Assembly (NCBI GenBank): GCA_028702315.1
Contig: JAQVPA010000008.1
Span: 1-37,800, forward strand
DNA length: 37,800 nt
Direction of reading: 5' to 3'
DNA from: Candidatus Margulisiibacteriota bacterium
GTDB taxonomy: Bacteria; Margulisbacteria; WOR-1; O2-12-FULL-45-9; XYB2-FULL-48-7
Part shown: one piece after another, positions 21,945-31,466 of the stretch
How the letters are laid out: every line of letters starts with the position of its first letter
Numbering within the stretch: the first letter of the stretch is position 1
The notes under the pieces: model-generated
What the model was told of the DNA's origin: nothing
What the model saw: only the letters and a program-made list of their open reading frames with translations
Databases searched by the model: none
Program-made: the position numbers and the translations under genes

Positions 21945-22579
21945 GCTTTTTTCCTCCTATCCGATCTTTTCATTATGTAGCTTTGCTGCACCCACCCCAT
22001 CACATTAGAGACTGTCCAGTAAATTTGAACACCAGCAGGAAAACTTATACTAATGAACGTAATAAAAATCGGCATCATCCAAAGCATCATTTGCCCTTGC
22101 GCTCCAGGCTGTGTCGGCATTGATTTTTGTGAAAAATACGTTGTTACACCAATTAAAATCGCCATTATGTAAAAGGGGTCAGCTTTGGCTATGTTGTTTA
22201 TCCACAAAAAACTTGTTTGGTTGCCAACCAACATGGCAAATTCCTTGCTCTGCAGCGCCCAAAATAGCGCCAAGAAAAACGGTATTTTTAGCAACATTGG
22301 CAAGCATCCCCCCAAAGGATTCACCCCTTCGCTCTTGTAAAGATCCATCATTTCTTTTTGCAGTTTTTGTGGTTCGTCTTTATATTTCTTCTGTATCTCC
22401 TGCATTCTTGGCTGAACCTTCTGTAATGCCGCCATTTGTTGAATTGAGGTCAAAGTTAGCGGATAAAGCGCCAAATTAATTGAAACCGTCAACCAGATTA
22501 TGGCCAACCCGTAGTTATGCCCGCCGATTTGGTAGAAAAACTTCAATATTTCTAACATTATATTTGTCAAATATTCCAT
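21941..22579 (-). CDS. yidC: Membrane protein insertase, short form
   Basis: The 212-aa product is the Oxa1/YidC core: LAIIWLTVSINLALYPLTL, QQMAALQKVQPRMQEIQKKY, GGCLPMLLKIPFFLALFWAL and, near the end, PAGVQIYWTVSNVMGWVQQ. The conserved Arg/hydrophilic groove and five helices appear present. It lacks the large periplasmic P1 domain found in proteobacterial YidC, as in Gram-positive forms, and its N-terminus has no lipoprotein signal. It inserts inner-membrane proteins with or without SecYEG. The 84-bp gap to yidD contains a parS site. Confidence 0.95.
   Translation of the reverse strand: MEYLTNIMLEILKFFYQIGGHNYGLAIIWLTVSINLALYPLTLTSIQQMAALQKVQPRMQEIQKKYKDEPQKLQKEMMDLYKSEGVNPLGGCLPMLLKIPFFLALFWALQSKEFAMLVGNQTSFLWINNIAKADPFYIMAILIGVTTYFSQKSMPTQPGAQGQMMLWMMPIFITFISISFPAGVQIYWTVSNVMGWVQQSYIMKRSDRRKKA
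22198..22206 (+). promoter_or_regulatory. DnaA box inside yidC
   Basis: This is a perfect TTATCCACA within the coding region of yidC. It adds to the cluster at 19926-20694. Confidence 0.5.
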
Positions 22580-22624
22580 TATTACCTCTCTTTTGTTGTT
22601 TCTTGCTTACCCGTCAAAATAAAA

Positions 22625-22640
22625 TGTTTCACGTGAAACA
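22625..22640. promoter_or_regulatory. parS: parS site between yidD and yidC
   Basis: This is a second exact TGTTTCACGTGAAACA, 1.3 kb from the first, in the yidD-yidC gap. Two perfect copies so close to dnaA strongly indicate the segregation centromere. Confidence 0.92.
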
Positions 22641-22663
22641 TTTTGTGAGGGAAACAAAACAGC

Positions 22664-22864
22664 CTATTTTACCGGATCATACCCACCAGGAAAATATTGA
22701 TTACACCTAATTATGCGTTTAAACGCCAAAAATGAACCCTTTATTAATCCATAAGCCTCAATTGCCTCAATGGCATACTGGGAACAAGTCGGATAAAACC
22801 GACAAACTCTTACCATGTTTATTTTTTGGTATATTCTCAGCAAATATATAACTATTTTGCCCAT
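22664..22864 (-). CDS. yidD: Membrane protein insertion efficiency factor
   Basis: The 66-aa product has the family signature: [20 protein letters not shown], then [14 protein letters not shown] and the C-terminal [16 protein letters not shown]. The Cys residues and the amphipathic N-terminal helix are conserved. It associates with the inner membrane and assists YidC. It overlaps rnpA by 13 nt, the usual gene order. Confidence 0.95.
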   Translation of the reverse strand: MGKIVIYLLRIYQKINMVRVCRFYPTCSQYAIEAIEAYGLIKGSFLAFKRIIRCNQYFPGGYDPVK

Positions 22865-23181
22865 TTTTGTCTCGCTTTTTCAATTTCGCTCTGAAATTCT
22901 TTACTGCGACAATTTCCTTTTTTTGGGATTGCTATAATATTCATATTTTTGGCTATATTACAATAATTATTTGAAATGAGCTGCGATAATATTCTTTTCG
23001 TCCTGTTGCGTTTTACCGCGCCACCAATCCCTTTTTTACAAATAATCGCCATCCTTGGGAATTCAAATCCATTTATTTCGGCAGCCATGTAGAGTAGGGG
23101 AGAGTTATAATGAAACTGTCGTTTATTTAAGATCCCTTTGATTTCTTTGCCGGTCACGATCCTTTGTTTTCTAGGGAGCAA
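22852..23181 (-). CDS. rnpA: Ribonuclease P protein component
   Basis: The 109-aa basic protein helps the RNase P RNA remove 5' leaders from tRNA precursors. It starts [18 protein letters not shown] and keeps the RNR signature in [15 protein letters not shown]. The start is TTG 23181, which overlaps the rpmH stop by 11 nt, so translation is probably coupled. The RNA partner (rnpB) is not in the window. Confidence 0.94.
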   Translation of the reverse strand: MLPRKQRIVTGKEIKGILNKRQFHYNSPLLYMAAEINGFEFPRMAIICKKGIGGAVKRNRTKRILSQLISNNYCNIAKNMNIIAIPKKGNCRSKEFQSEIEKARQKWAK

Positions 23182-23308
23182 GCCGCTTCCTGCCTTTTTT
23201 CCTTCTGCTGGCGAGCACCCGTCGGCCTCCCTTGGTCTTCATCTTGTTCCTGAACCCATGGGTAGTTTTCCGGCTTCTTTTATGAGGCTGAAATGTTCTC
23301 TTGGTCAT
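23171..23308 (-). CDS. rpmH: 50S ribosomal protein L34
   Basis: The 45-aa product starts [10 protein letters not shown], continues with [20 protein letters not shown] and ends in a basic tail (KKGRKRLAP). This is a typical L34. It is the first gene of the minus-strand operon. The start ATG 23308 has no ribosome site and lies 6 nt after a perfect -10 box, so the message should be leaderless. Confidence 0.96.
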   Translation of the reverse strand: MTKRTFQPHKRSRKTTHGFRNKMKTKGGRRVLASRRKKGRKRLAP

Positions 23309-23314
23309 GTTTAT

Positions 23315-23343
23315 ATTATACTTTTATCGTCTTATTCTGTCAA
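23315..23343 (-). promoter_or_regulatory. Consensus promoter of the rpmH-rnpA-yidD-yidC-jag-mnmE-folD operon
   Basis: On the minus strand TTGACA (23343-23338) and TATAAT (23320-23315) are exactly 17 bp apart. The ATG of rpmH follows after six bases, so the usual start point (about 7 nt after the -10 box) falls on the A of the start codon. Confidence 0.85.
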
Positions 23344-23376
23344 CCCTGTTTTATTCGCTCCCTTCTCCGGTGTATA

Positions 23377-23405
23377 TTGTTTCTTGCTTATTTTTATGGT
23401 AAACT
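23377..23405 (+). promoter_or_regulatory. Possible dnaA promoter
   Basis: TTGTTT (23377-23382) and TAAACT (23400-23405) are 17 bp apart and 23 bp before the dnaA start. Both boxes are imperfect. No ribosome site precedes dnaA. Confidence 0.35.
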
Positions 23406-23428
23406 AGTGGCTTCTCGCGCGAATAATT

Positions 23429-24796
23429 ATGACGACAGATTTAAATTTAGTTTGGAATAAAATTCTCCCCTTGCTCGAAAAGAGTTTGAACCGGCCGATC
23501 TATGAGGCCTTAGTGTCATCAACCAAGCCGCTTTCCTTGGCCGGCGGGAATTTTGTTGTCGCCGTTCCCAACCAAGTTGTTAAGGATTGGCTTTCAAAGT
23601 ATTGCGTTACCTTGCTTGAACAAGAATTACGTGCGCTTTTGCCCGATCTTAAGGCCGTGACTTTTGTTGTCGGCCCCGAGGATCTTTTTTCCACGCCGAT
23701 TTTTGACGCGGCCGCTGCGCCCGACGCAACCAAGAAAGTTTCCGCTCCGCCTAATCCATATTTAAATTCCCGCTATTCTTTCGACACGTTTGTCATTGGT
23801 CATGGCAACCGTTTTGCCCATGCCGCGGCCTTGGCTGTCGCGGAAAGCCCCGCAATCGCCTATAATCCTTTCTTTCTTTATGGCGGGGTAGGGCTCGGCA
23901 AGACCCATTTGATGCAAGCGATCGGACATCGCGTCCTGACTAGAAATCCTAAAGCGATTATTTTATATACCACGTCGGAAACTTTCACCAATGAGCTCAT
24001 CAATTCGATTCGCGACGACAAAACCACGCAATTCCGGAATAAATACCGCAACATTGACGTTCTAATGGTCGACGATGTTCAATTTATCGCCGGCAAGGAG
24101 CGCACCCAGGAAGAGTTTTTCCACACCTTCAACGCTTTGTATGAATCTCATAAGCAAATCGTGGTCAGCTCGGACCGGCCGCCAAAAGAAATGCTAACGC
24201 TGGAAGAACGCCTGCGCTCCAGATTTGAATGGGGTTTGACCGCCGACATCCAACCGCCTGACTTTGAAACCAGGATCGCGATCCTCAAGAAAAAAGCGGA
24301 AATCAGCGGGATTGTTGTTTCCGATGATATCATGGCGTTGATCGCCAGTAAGATCATTTCTAATATCCGGAAACTCGAGGGGGCCTTGATCCGGATCGTG
24401 GCCTATTCTTCTCTCAGCAATCAGCCGATCGACGTTGCCTTGGTTGAAATGGTCCTAAAAGATATCGTGACCGCCCAGGTCGATTCGCTGAATATTTCGA
24501 TCGACCTGATTAAAAAGTCGGTTGCTGATTATTATGGCTTGACGACCGAAGATATGACTGCCAAGATCCGGACCGATAAGATCGCGACAGCCAGGCAGAT
24601 CGCCATGTACCTGTCCAGGGAATTGACTAACGCCTCTTTGCCTAAGGTGGGGGGGGAGTTTGGCGGGCGCGACCATACGACCGTGATGCATGCTTGCGAA
24701 AAAATACGAACGGGTATGAAGAAAAAACCGGAACTGGCGGACGCAATCAAAAACATCACGTCTTCGATAAAGAAATTCACACGGGTGGCTGTTTAA
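23429..24796 (+). CDS. dnaA: Chromosomal replication initiator
   Basis: The 455-aa AAA+ protein binds DnaA boxes at oriC and opens the DNA. Domain I spans about residues 1-80 and a short domain II linker follows. The AAA+ domain starts near YSFDTFVIGHGNRFAHAAAL, with Walker A GGVGLGKTH (152-160), Walker B LMVDDVQF (about 212-219) and the RLRSRFEWGL box. Domain IV ends with the DNA-binding signature GGRDHTTVMHA. Length and order are normal. It is divergent from rpmH, the classic arrangement. Confidence 0.98.
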   Translation: MTTDLNLVWNKILPLLEKSLNRPIYEALVSSTKPLSLAGGNFVVAVPNQVVKDWLSKYCVTLLEQELRALLPDLKAVTFVVGPEDLFSTPIFDAAAAPDATKKVSAPPNPYLNSRYSFDTFVIGHGNRFAHAAALAVAESPAIAYNPFFLYGGVGLGKTHLMQAIGHRVLTRNPKAIILYTTSETFTNELINSIRDDKTTQFRNKYRNIDVLMVDDVQFIAGKERTQEEFFHTFNALYESHKQIVVSSDRPPKEMLTLEERLRSRFEWGLTADIQPPDFETRIAILKKKAEISGIVVSDDIMALIASKIISNIRKLEGALIRIVAYSSLSNQPIDVALVEMVLKDIVTAQVDSLNISIDLIKKSVADYYGLTTEDMTAKIRTDKIATARQIAMYLSRELTNASLPKVGGEFGGRDHTTVMHACEKIRTGMKKKPELADAIKNITSSIKKFTRVAV

Positions 24797-24967
24797 AGGT
24801 TAGGGTTATGGCTCTTATTAACAAAAGTTGTTGGACTGTTGTTGATAACTAAAATTATATAGTTTGATTTACCGGTAAATTTTAGGGTTATCAACATTTC
24901 AACAGGCTCTATTAATACTAATTAAAATATAATATAATAATAAGCAAGTTTAAATGGGGTGAATAAC
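24797..24967. other. oriC: Candidate oriC in the dnaA-dnaN gap
   Basis: This 171-bp gap is very AT-rich at its right end (about 24910-24945, mostly A and T). It holds two DnaA-box-like sequences in opposite orientation: TGTTGATAA (24840-24848) and TTATCAACA (24888-24896), each one base from consensus. A perfect 14-bp palindrome ATTTACCGGTAAAT (24867-24880) lies between them. TTAGGGTTAT occurs twice (24800-24809 and 24882-24891). These are features expected of an origin with an unwinding region next to dnaN; the exact boundaries are not determined. It must also contain the dnaN promoter (overlapping TATAAT at 24928-24938). Confidence 0.6.
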
Positions 24968-26107
24968 ATGGAATTTAGTTGTGAAAAAAGAGAATTACAG
25001 ATTGGGGTAGCGACCGCCGAAAAGATCGTGGCAACCAGGAGCACATTGCCAATACTTGGCAACATACTTTTTGAAGCGGGGAAGGGTGGGATAAAATTAT
25101 CGGCGAACAACCTTGAGGTTGGCATGGAGTTGGGGGTTAAAGCCAATGTTAATAAGGAAGGGTCGATATTATTACCAGCCAAGACATTAAGCGGGATCGT
25201 TTCAAAGCTGCCGGAAACAAAAGTTACCTTTAAGCTTAACGAAAACGGGACGGTTAGGATAAGTTATGACCAATCGCATTTTAGCCTACATTCATTGCCG
25301 CCGGATGAATTTCCGGCGTTAGGCAAAATAAAGGATGGAAAAACATTTTCTGTCGATCCGGAAATTTTCATCTCCATGGTCAAGCAAACGATTTTTGCCG
25401 TTTCGAATAGCGAAGATAAATATATGCTGACTGGCGTATTAATGGAAGTGGGCAAGAGCAATATTCCCGGAGAAACCAATAATTTAAGAATGGTCGCAAC
25501 CGATGGCTATCGGCTAGCAAAAAGAGGTGAAAAAATCGAAGCCAAGGGCGACCCAGCAATCAGCGCGATCATACCAGCTAAAGCCCTGACGGAATTAGTT
25601 AAAATTCTTGAAGGAAAAAAGAAGGAAGAATTAAAGGTTTGCGTCTCAGCCGATCAAATCTCTTTCCGTTATGAAGATATATATATGATCTCGCGGCTAA
25701 TCCAGGGTCAATTTCCTGATTACAAACAAGTCATTCCCAAGAAGAGCTCGACTAGGGTAACTTTAGATACCCGAGATTTTCTGCGCTCCGCCGAGAGGGC
25801 GGCGGTGATTGCTTCTGGGTCGGCCAATGTGACGTCGTTTGAGGTCAAAGGTGAAAGCCTGCATTTGACCGCCAATACGCCGGATGTGGGGAGCGTGGTC
25901 GAGATCATCAAAGCGGAAGTAAAAGGGCCGGAGAGGGTCAGGATCTCGTTTAATATCCGATTAATAACCGATGTATTGGGTGCGATTAACAGTGAAAAAG
26001 TAATGATTGAGTTTGGCGAAGGGCTAAGCCCGGGCGTGATTAAACCAGAAAGCGGCGGGGAATATCTGTATATAGTAATGCCGATACGCACCCAAGAAGG
26101 TGTTTAG
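24968..26107 (+). CDS. dnaN: DNA polymerase III beta sliding clamp
   Basis: The 379-aa product has the three-fold repeated clamp domain, recognisable at MEFSCEKRELQIGVATAEKI, TRSTLPILGNILFEA, the middle VATDGYRLAKR, and the C-terminal end EYLYIVMPIRTQ. It encircles DNA and tethers the polymerase. ATG 24968 is chosen because GGGGTGA lies 5 nt before it; GTG 24959 overlaps that ribosome site. The stop overlaps the next start (TAGTG). Confidence 0.97.
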   Translation: MEFSCEKRELQIGVATAEKIVATRSTLPILGNILFEAGKGGIKLSANNLEVGMELGVKANVNKEGSILLPAKTLSGIVSKLPETKVTFKLNENGTVRISYDQSHFSLHSLPPDEFPALGKIKDGKTFSVDPEIFISMVKQTIFAVSNSEDKYMLTGVLMEVGKSNIPGETNNLRMVATDGYRLAKRGEKIEAKGDPAISAIIPAKALTELVKILEGKKKEELKVCVSADQISFRYEDIYMISRLIQGQFPDYKQVIPKKSSTRVTLDTRDFLRSAERAAVIASGSANVTSFEVKGESLHLTANTPDVGSVVEIIKAEVKGPERVRISFNIRLITDVLGAINSEKVMIEFGEGLSPGVIKPESGGEYLYIVMPIRTQEGV

Positions 26108-26394
26108 TGCCGGAAAGCGTTAAGGAGATCTTTGGCCGTTTGAACGGCGGAGTAAGTGCCACGATCAGGAATTGCGGCTTGCTCGGTATCTGGACAGAGA
26201 TCAACGACGATACGGTCAAACAAAACACCGAGCCGATCAAGATTCAAAACCGGGTTTTATATGTTGCCGCCTCTTCGCCGGTCTGGGCGCAGGAACTATC
26301 ATTCCTAAAACCACAGATCATAAAGAAATTTAATGAACGAGCAGGGGCGGAAACGATTAACGACATACGTTTTAGAGCAATGGGGGGAAATTAA
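26107..26394 (+). CDS. dciA: DciA-like protein (DUF721), replicative helicase loader
   Basis: The 95-aa product has the DUF721 core: a domain with LGIWTEINDDTVKQNTEPIK and VLYVAASSPVWAQELSFLKP, then IIKKFNERAGAETINDIRF. DciA helps load the DnaB helicase in bacteria that lack DnaC/DnaI. The start GTG 26107 shares a base with the dnaN stop, and the TAATG overlap ties it to gyrB. The same position between dnaN/recF and gyrB is common. RecF, often found here, is missing. Confidence 0.85.
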   Translation: MPESVKEIFGRLNGGVSATIRNCGLLGIWTEINDDTVKQNTEPIKIQNRVLYVAASSPVWAQELSFLKPQIIKKFNERAGAETINDIRFRAMGGN

Positions 26395-28370
26395 TGGCAA
26401 AGGGCGGCAAAACAAAAGACAACTCGGGTTATGATGCGTCAAAAATAAAAATCTTGGGCGGGATCGAAGCGGTCAGGATGCGCCCAGGCATGTATATCGG
26501 CACAACTGGCAAGCCGGGTTTGCATCATTTAATCTACGAAGTGGTCGACAACAGCGTCGACGAAGCGCTGGCTGGACACTGCGACACAATCCGCGTCACG
26601 ATCCATAAAGATAATTCAGTTAGCGTCGAAGACAACGGCCGCGGCATTCCATTTGATCTTCACCCAGAGACAAAGCGGCCGGCCGCGGAAGTAGTTTTAA
26701 CTACACTTCACGCCGGCGGCAAGTTTGGCGATTCGGTTTACAAGGTTTCCGGCGGGCTCCACGGCGTCGGCGTCTCGGTCGTCAACGCGCTTTCTGATTG
26801 GATGGAAGTTGAGATCTACCGCGAAGGGAAAATGTATGCCCAGCATTTTGAGACCGGTAAGCCGGGCAAAGAGAAGATCACGCCGTCCAAAGACAAAGAG
26901 CGAACCGGCACAACCATTATTTTTCATCCGGACAAAAAAATATTTGACGACATCGAATTCGAATTTGAAACCGCCAAGCACCGCTTGCAGGAAGTAGCCT
27001 TTTTGAACAAAGGGCTGACGATCATTTTGGCCGACGAACGCGAGAAAGAAAAGATCGAAGAGACATATCATTATGAGGGCGGGATTGTCGAATTTGTTGC
27101 CAGCCTAAGCAAAGGGAAAGAAGCGCTCTATGCGCCACCAGCCTACTGTACAGGCGAAAAGGACAATGTCTTTGTCGAAGTCGCGGTTCAGCATCTTAAA
27201 GATTATTACGATGAGAACGTTTATTCTTATGTAAACTGTATTCGGACCAGGGAAGGGGGGACCCATCTGGTCGGCTTTAAATCGGCGCTGACCAAAGCAA
27301 TCAATTCATACGCCAAAAAGAACAACATGTTGAAAGAAAATGAATCGCTGGCCGGCGAGGATGTGCGCGAAGGACTGACGGCAGTCATAAATTTGCGCAT
27401 CCCGGCGCCGCAGTTTGAGGGCCAAACCAAGACCAAATTGGGGAACAGCGAAGTTAAAGGCTTGGTTGATTCGATCGTTGCTGATGGGCTAGGACTCTAC
27501 CTTGACAAGAACCCGGCAGCTGGCCGGGCGATGATCGAAAAATCCCTATTGGCTTATCGCGTTCGCGCGGCGGCGCGCAAGGCGCAAGAGCTGGAACGGA
27601 AAAAATCGGCACTCGACACAGCGATGCTGCCCGGAAAATTGGCCGATTGCTCCGAATCAGATCCGTCGAAATGTGAGGTTTTCATCGTTGAGGGAGACAG
27701 CGCCGGCGGCTCAGCGAAGCAGGGGAGGGACCGAAGATTCCAGGCGATCTTGCCGCTGCGCGGAAAAATTTTAAACGTTGAAAAAGCTCGGCTGGACAAG
27801 ATCTTGGCCAATAACGAGATCAGGACGCTGATCACCGCGATCGGACCCGGCTGCGTCTCGGCCCTGAAAGGCGACGGGAACGGAGACACGGAGGTTGAGT
27901 TAACTCCGGAGGAGCTAAAAAAACGCTTGCGCTATCATAAAATAATCCTGCTTTGCGACGCGGACGTTGACGGCGCGCATATCCGGACGCTGATCATGAC
28001 CTTTTTCTATCGCTACGCCCGAGAATTGATCGAGAATGGGCATCTCTATATTGCCCAGCCACCATTATATTTATTGAAAAAAGGGAAAACGCAACACTGG
28101 CTGCACTCTGATAAGGAGCTCGAGAAAAAACTGAAGGAAGTTGGCAAGGAAGGGACATCACTGCAACGCTACAAAGGTTTGGGTGAAATGAACCCGGAGC
28201 AACTCTGGGAGACGACGCTCAACCCGGAGACAAGGACGATGCTTCAGGTCCAATTAGAAGACGCGGAAGTCGCGGACAATATATTTACCGTGCTGATGGG
28301 CTCCGAAGTGGAGCCGCGCCGGGCCTTTATCGAAAAACACGCTAAGGATGTAAAGAGGTTAGACGTATGA
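26394..28370 (+). CDS. gyrB: DNA gyrase subunit B
   Basis: The 658-aa product carries the GHKL ATPase domain ([23 protein letters not shown] and HAGGKFG...[16 protein letters not shown]), the transducer domain ([12 protein letters not shown]) and the TOPRIM domain ([27 protein letters not shown]). It hydrolyses ATP to drive negative supercoiling with GyrA. The C-terminus ([18 protein letters not shown]) is intact and there is no large insertion. The start overlaps dciA (TAATG) and the stop overlaps gyrA (ATGA). Confidence 0.97.
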   Translation: MAKGGKTKDNSGYDASKIKILGGIEAVRMRPGMYIGTTGKPGLHHLIYEVVDNSVDEALAGHCDTIRVTIHKDNSVSVEDNGRGIPFDLHPETKRPAAEVVLTTLHAGGKFGDSVYKVSGGLHGVGVSVVNALSDWMEVEIYREGKMYAQHFETGKPGKEKITPSKDKERTGTTIIFHPDKKIFDDIEFEFETAKHRLQEVAFLNKGLTIILADEREKEKIEETYHYEGGIVEFVASLSKGKEALYAPPAYCTGEKDNVFVEVAVQHLKDYYDENVYSYVNCIRTREGGTHLVGFKSALTKAINSYAKKNNMLKENESLAGEDVREGLTAVINLRIPAPQFEGQTKTKLGNSEVKGLVDSIVADGLGLYLDKNPAAGRAMIEKSLLAYRVRAAARKAQELERKKSALDTAMLPGKLADCSESDPSKCEVFIVEGDSAGGSAKQGRDRRFQAILPLRGKILNVEKARLDKILANNEIRTLITAIGPGCVSALKGDGNGDTEVELTPEELKKRLRYHKIILLCDADVDGAHIRTLIMTFFYRYARELIENGHLYIAQPPLYLLKKGKTQHWLHSDKELEKKLKEVGKEGTSLQRYKGLGEMNPEQLWETTLNPETRTMLQVQLEDAEVADNIFTVLMGSEVEPRRAFIEKHAKDVKRLDV

Positions 28371-30967
28371 TCAAGAGAAAAAAGTTTAAAGAAGGTGCCG
28401 CCAGCGAACCAGCGACCGAGCCGATCTTCCGGGCCAACGTGATGCAGACGACGATCGAACAAGAGATGAAGGGATCCTACATTGATTACGCGATGTCGGT
28501 CATCGTCGGCCGCGCCCTGCCCGACGTGCGCGACGGCTTTAAGCCGGTCCACCGCCGGATCCTTTTCGCGATGGATGAACTCGGGTTGCAGCCGAACAAA
28601 CCGCACAAGAAATCAGCTCGTGTCGTCGGTGAAGTCCTTGGTAAATATCATCCGCACGGCGATTCGGCTGTTTATGAAGCGATGGTCAGAATGGCCCAGG
28701 AATTTTCGCTCCGCTACCCGCTGGTCGATGGCCAGGGAAACATGGGAAGCGTCGACGGCGACTCCGCGGCCGCGATGCGTTATACCGAAGCCCGGCTCTC
28801 CAAGTTCGCGGTCGAGATGCTGGCCGACCTGGACAAAGAAACGGTCAACTTTGGCCCCAACTTCGACGAATCATTGCAAGAGCCGCTTGTCCTCCCATCC
28901 CGCATACCCAATTTGCTAGTTAACGGCTCATCCGGTATCGCGGTCGGCATGGCGACTAATATCCCGCCGCACAACCTGACCGAAGTGATCGATGGCTTGG
29001 TCGCCCTTGCGGACGACCCGGAAACGCCGCTGGCCGCCTTGCAAAAGATCGTGACCGGCCCCGACTTTCCGACTGGCGGCCTGATCTGCGGCCGACAGGG
29101 GATCAATGACGCTTACACTACGGGCCGAGGCTTATTGACTTTGCGGGCCCGCTACGACCTGGAGAGGGTCAAGAACAATAAAGAGGCGATCATTGTCACC
29201 GAGATACCGTACCAGGTTAACAAGGCGGAGACGATCGAACAGATCGCCGAGCTGGTCAAGGATAAGAAGATCCAGGGGATCTCCGACCTGCGCGACGAAT
29301 CCGACCGCGACGGAATGCGTATTTATATCGAGCTGAAACGCGATGCCTCGCGCGAGGTCGTCCTCAACCAGCTATTCAAACATTCTAATTTGCAGGTTAC
29401 CTTTGGCGTCAACCTGCTGGCGCTGGTCGACGGGCAGCCGAAACTGCTCAACCTCCGCGAAATGATGGCCGAATACCTCAAGCATCGGGAAGAGGTTGTG
29501 ACGCGGCGGACAAAATACGAATTGCGCCGGGCCGAAGAACAAGCCCATATCCTGGAAGGCCTGGTTATTTGTGTTTCTAACATCGACGCGGTCGTCAACT
29601 TGATCAAGAAGTCCAAGAGCGTTGACGATGCCCGCGAAGGGTTGATGAAAAAATTCGATCTTTCCAAGATCCAGGCGCAGGCGATCCTCGACCTCAAGCT
29701 GCAGCGCCTGACCGCCTTGGAGAGATTGAAGATTGAAGAAGAACTGAAGGCGCTCAAGAAATTGATCGGCGAGCTCAAAGAGATCCTGGCCAGCCGGAAG
29801 AAACTGCTAGCCCTCGTTAAAAAAGAATTGCTTGAGATCAAAGAAAAATATGGCGACAAGCGGCGGACCGATATCAGCGCGCCGGCGGAAGAAGTTAACA
29901 TTGAACAACTGATCCCGGAAATGGAAGTGGCGGTCCTGATCACCCGCGACGGCTACGTTAAAAGGGTGCCGGTCTCGTCATTTAAGGCGCAGCTGCGCGG
30001 TGGGCGCGGGGTCAGCGGAATGTCGACCAGGGAAGAAGACGAGATCGAGAACATTTTTACGGCGTCAACGCACGCCTTTGTCCTCTTCTTTACCAACCTG
30101 GGTCGGGTATATAAATTAAAGGTTTACGATCTGCCGGAAGCGAGCCGCGCCGGCAAGGGGCAGGCGATTCCGAACGTCCTCCAGGTCGGGCAGGGCGAAA
30201 CGGTGACCGCCGCCGTTCCGGTCGATAACTTTGAAAAGAAAACATTCTTAATGATGTCGACGAAGAACGGGATGGTCAAAAAAGTCCCGCTGGAAGATTT
30301 TGCTAACATTCGGCGGAGCGGGATCATTGCCATGAAACTTAAAGACAAGGACGAACTTCGCTGGGTTTCGGAAACCGACGGCAAACGCGAAGTGATCCTG
30401 GGCGCAGCCAGCGGCCTGATGATCCGGTTCTCCGAAAAAGATGTCCGGCCGATGGGCCGGGCGGCCTCGGGCGTTCGCGGCATCAGGCTCAAAGGAACAG
30501 ACAAGGTTGTCACAATGGACATTATTACTGACGGCGGCGACCTGCTGGTCGTTTCTGACGGCGGGTTTGGCAAGCGGATGAAGCTGGCCGAATTCGGCGC
30601 GCAGAACCGGGGCGGCAAAGGGCACATCGCGATCAAGCTGCGGGACAAAGACGCTGTTTCACAAATGAAGATCATCCAAACCAAGGACGAACTCCTGTTC
30701 GTGACCGCCAACGGGACGATGAGCCGGCAAAAAGCCGCCGGCATCTCTACCCAGGGGCGTTACGCCAAAGGGGTGCGGATCCAGCGGGTCGACGAGGGCG
30801 ACCGGATCGTTGACCTGGCGCGGGTGATCAAAGACGAAGAAACGGCGGAAGCGCTGGAAGAAGCGGTTAAAAAGGAAGAAGAACGGAAAGAAGAGTTGCT
30901 CGAAAAAATTAAAGAAGAGCGCGCGATGCTCCCGATCAAAAGGGAACGGAAAAAGAAAAAACGCTAA
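28367..30967 (+). CDS. gyrA: DNA gyrase subunit A
   Basis: The 866-aa breakage-reunion subunit has the N-terminal [21 protein letters not shown], the quinolone region [20 protein letters not shown], catalytic Tyr139 in MRYTEARLS, and a coiled coil with many charged residues (about 430-510). The C-terminal beta-pinwheel has repeats and a GyrA-box-like [10 protein letters not shown]. This box marks gyrase and not topoisomerase IV. The last ~45 residues are Glu/Lys-rich. The end overlaps the convergent thioredoxin-like gene by 4 bp. Confidence 0.96.
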   Translation: MIKRKKFKEGAASEPATEPIFRANVMQTTIEQEMKGSYIDYAMSVIVGRALPDVRDGFKPVHRRILFAMDELGLQPNKPHKKSARVVGEVLGKYHPHGDSAVYEAMVRMAQEFSLRYPLVDGQGNMGSVDGDSAAAMRYTEARLSKFAVEMLADLDKETVNFGPNFDESLQEPLVLPSRIPNLLVNGSSGIAVGMATNIPPHNLTEVIDGLVALADDPETPLAALQKIVTGPDFPTGGLICGRQGINDAYTTGRGLLTLRARYDLERVKNNKEAIIVTEIPYQVNKAETIEQIAELVKDKKIQGISDLRDESDRDGMRIYIELKRDASREVVLNQLFKHSNLQVTFGVNLLALVDGQPKLLNLREMMAEYLKHREEVVTRRTKYELRRAEEQAHILEGLVICVSNIDAVVNLIKKSKSVDDAREGLMKKFDLSKIQAQAILDLKLQRLTALERLKIEEELKALKKLIGELKEILASRKKLLALVKKELLEIKEKYGDKRRTDISAPAEEVNIEQLIPEMEVAVLITRDGYVKRVPVSSFKAQLRGGRGVSGMSTREEDEIENIFTASTHAFVLFFTNLGRVYKLKVYDLPEASRAGKGQAIPNVLQVGQGETVTAAVPVDNFEKKTFLMMSTKNGMVKKVPLEDFANIRRSGIIAMKLKDKDELRWVSETDGKREVILGAASGLMIRFSEKDVRPMGRAASGVRGIRLKGTDKVVTMDIITDGGDLLVVSDGGFGKRMKLAEFGAQNRGGKGHIAIKLRDKDAVSQMKIIQTKDELLFVTANGTMSRQKAAGISTQGRYAKGVRIQRVDEGDRIVDLARVIKDEETAEALEEAVKKEEERKEELLEKIKEERAMLPIKRERKKKKR

Positions 30968-31410
30968 TTCTTTAACATCGACTCAACCAGATTGATCAAC
31001 TGCTGTTTTTCCAGGACACCGGTTTGTTTCTTATAAACTTTGCCCGAGGTCGAGATAAAGACTAGCGTTGGAAAAACGGTTGCGTCGTAATACTCTACCA
31101 TTTGCGGGTCGGCGGCGACGTTGACCAGCCGAATGGACGCGCGATTATAGCCTTCATCAACCAAGTCTCGGGCGATCGCGGCTTGGACATCGGAATCTTC
31201 TTCCCCTGCCTGGTAAAGGATTATAACTTTGGCGCTGGTTGGGATAGCGACTGGAGCAACCGCTTCACCGGTTTTTGCCGCGGTTGCCATTGTGCTCGGC
31301 GTTTTCTCCCCAGGCTTAACCGCTAGTGTTCCGCCGAGTTTTAAAAAATAGACGACCAAAAAAATCGCCAAAAGCAAGGCGAGCAAGCCCCAAAGAAAAT
31401 AATTTTTCAT
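30964..31410 (-). CDS. Membrane-anchored thioredoxin-fold protein without CxxC
   Basis: The 148-aa product has one N-terminal transmembrane helix ([20 protein letters not shown]) and a Thr/Ala/Pro linker. The thioredoxin-like domain (about 58-148) has [42 protein letters not shown] and [16 protein letters not shown]. The cis-Pro region VFPTLVFI is kept, but the CxxC site is replaced by AGEEDS, so thiol redox activity is unlikely. It may bind or scaffold at the outer face of the membrane. ATG 31410 is preceded by AGGAGGTC and a TATAAT box. Expression probably shares the dyad at 31425-31448 with the divergent GerMN gene. Confidence 0.8.
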   Translation of the reverse strand: MKNYFLWGLLALLLAIFLVVYFLKLGGTLAVKPGEKTPSTMATAAKTGEAVAPVAIPTSAKVIILYQAGEEDSDVQAAIARDLVDEGYNRASIRLVNVAADPQMVEYYDATVFPTLVFISTSGKVYKKQTGVLEKQQLINLVESMLKN

Positions 31411-31424
31411 AAAAGACCTCCTAA

Positions 31425-31448
31425 TAAGTGCAATTATTATAGCACTTA
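31425..31448. promoter_or_regulatory. Dyad operator between divergent promoters
   Basis: TAAGTGC (31425-31431) and GCACTTA (31442-31448) are perfect inverted repeats 10 bp apart. The spacer contains the minus-strand -10 box TATAAT (31441-31436) of the thioredoxin-fold gene. The plus-strand -10 TAGAAT (31452-31457) of the GerMN gene lies just right of the dyad. A single repressor could control both genes. Confidence 0.65.
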
Positions 31449-31466
31449 TGGTAGAATCGCGGATAG

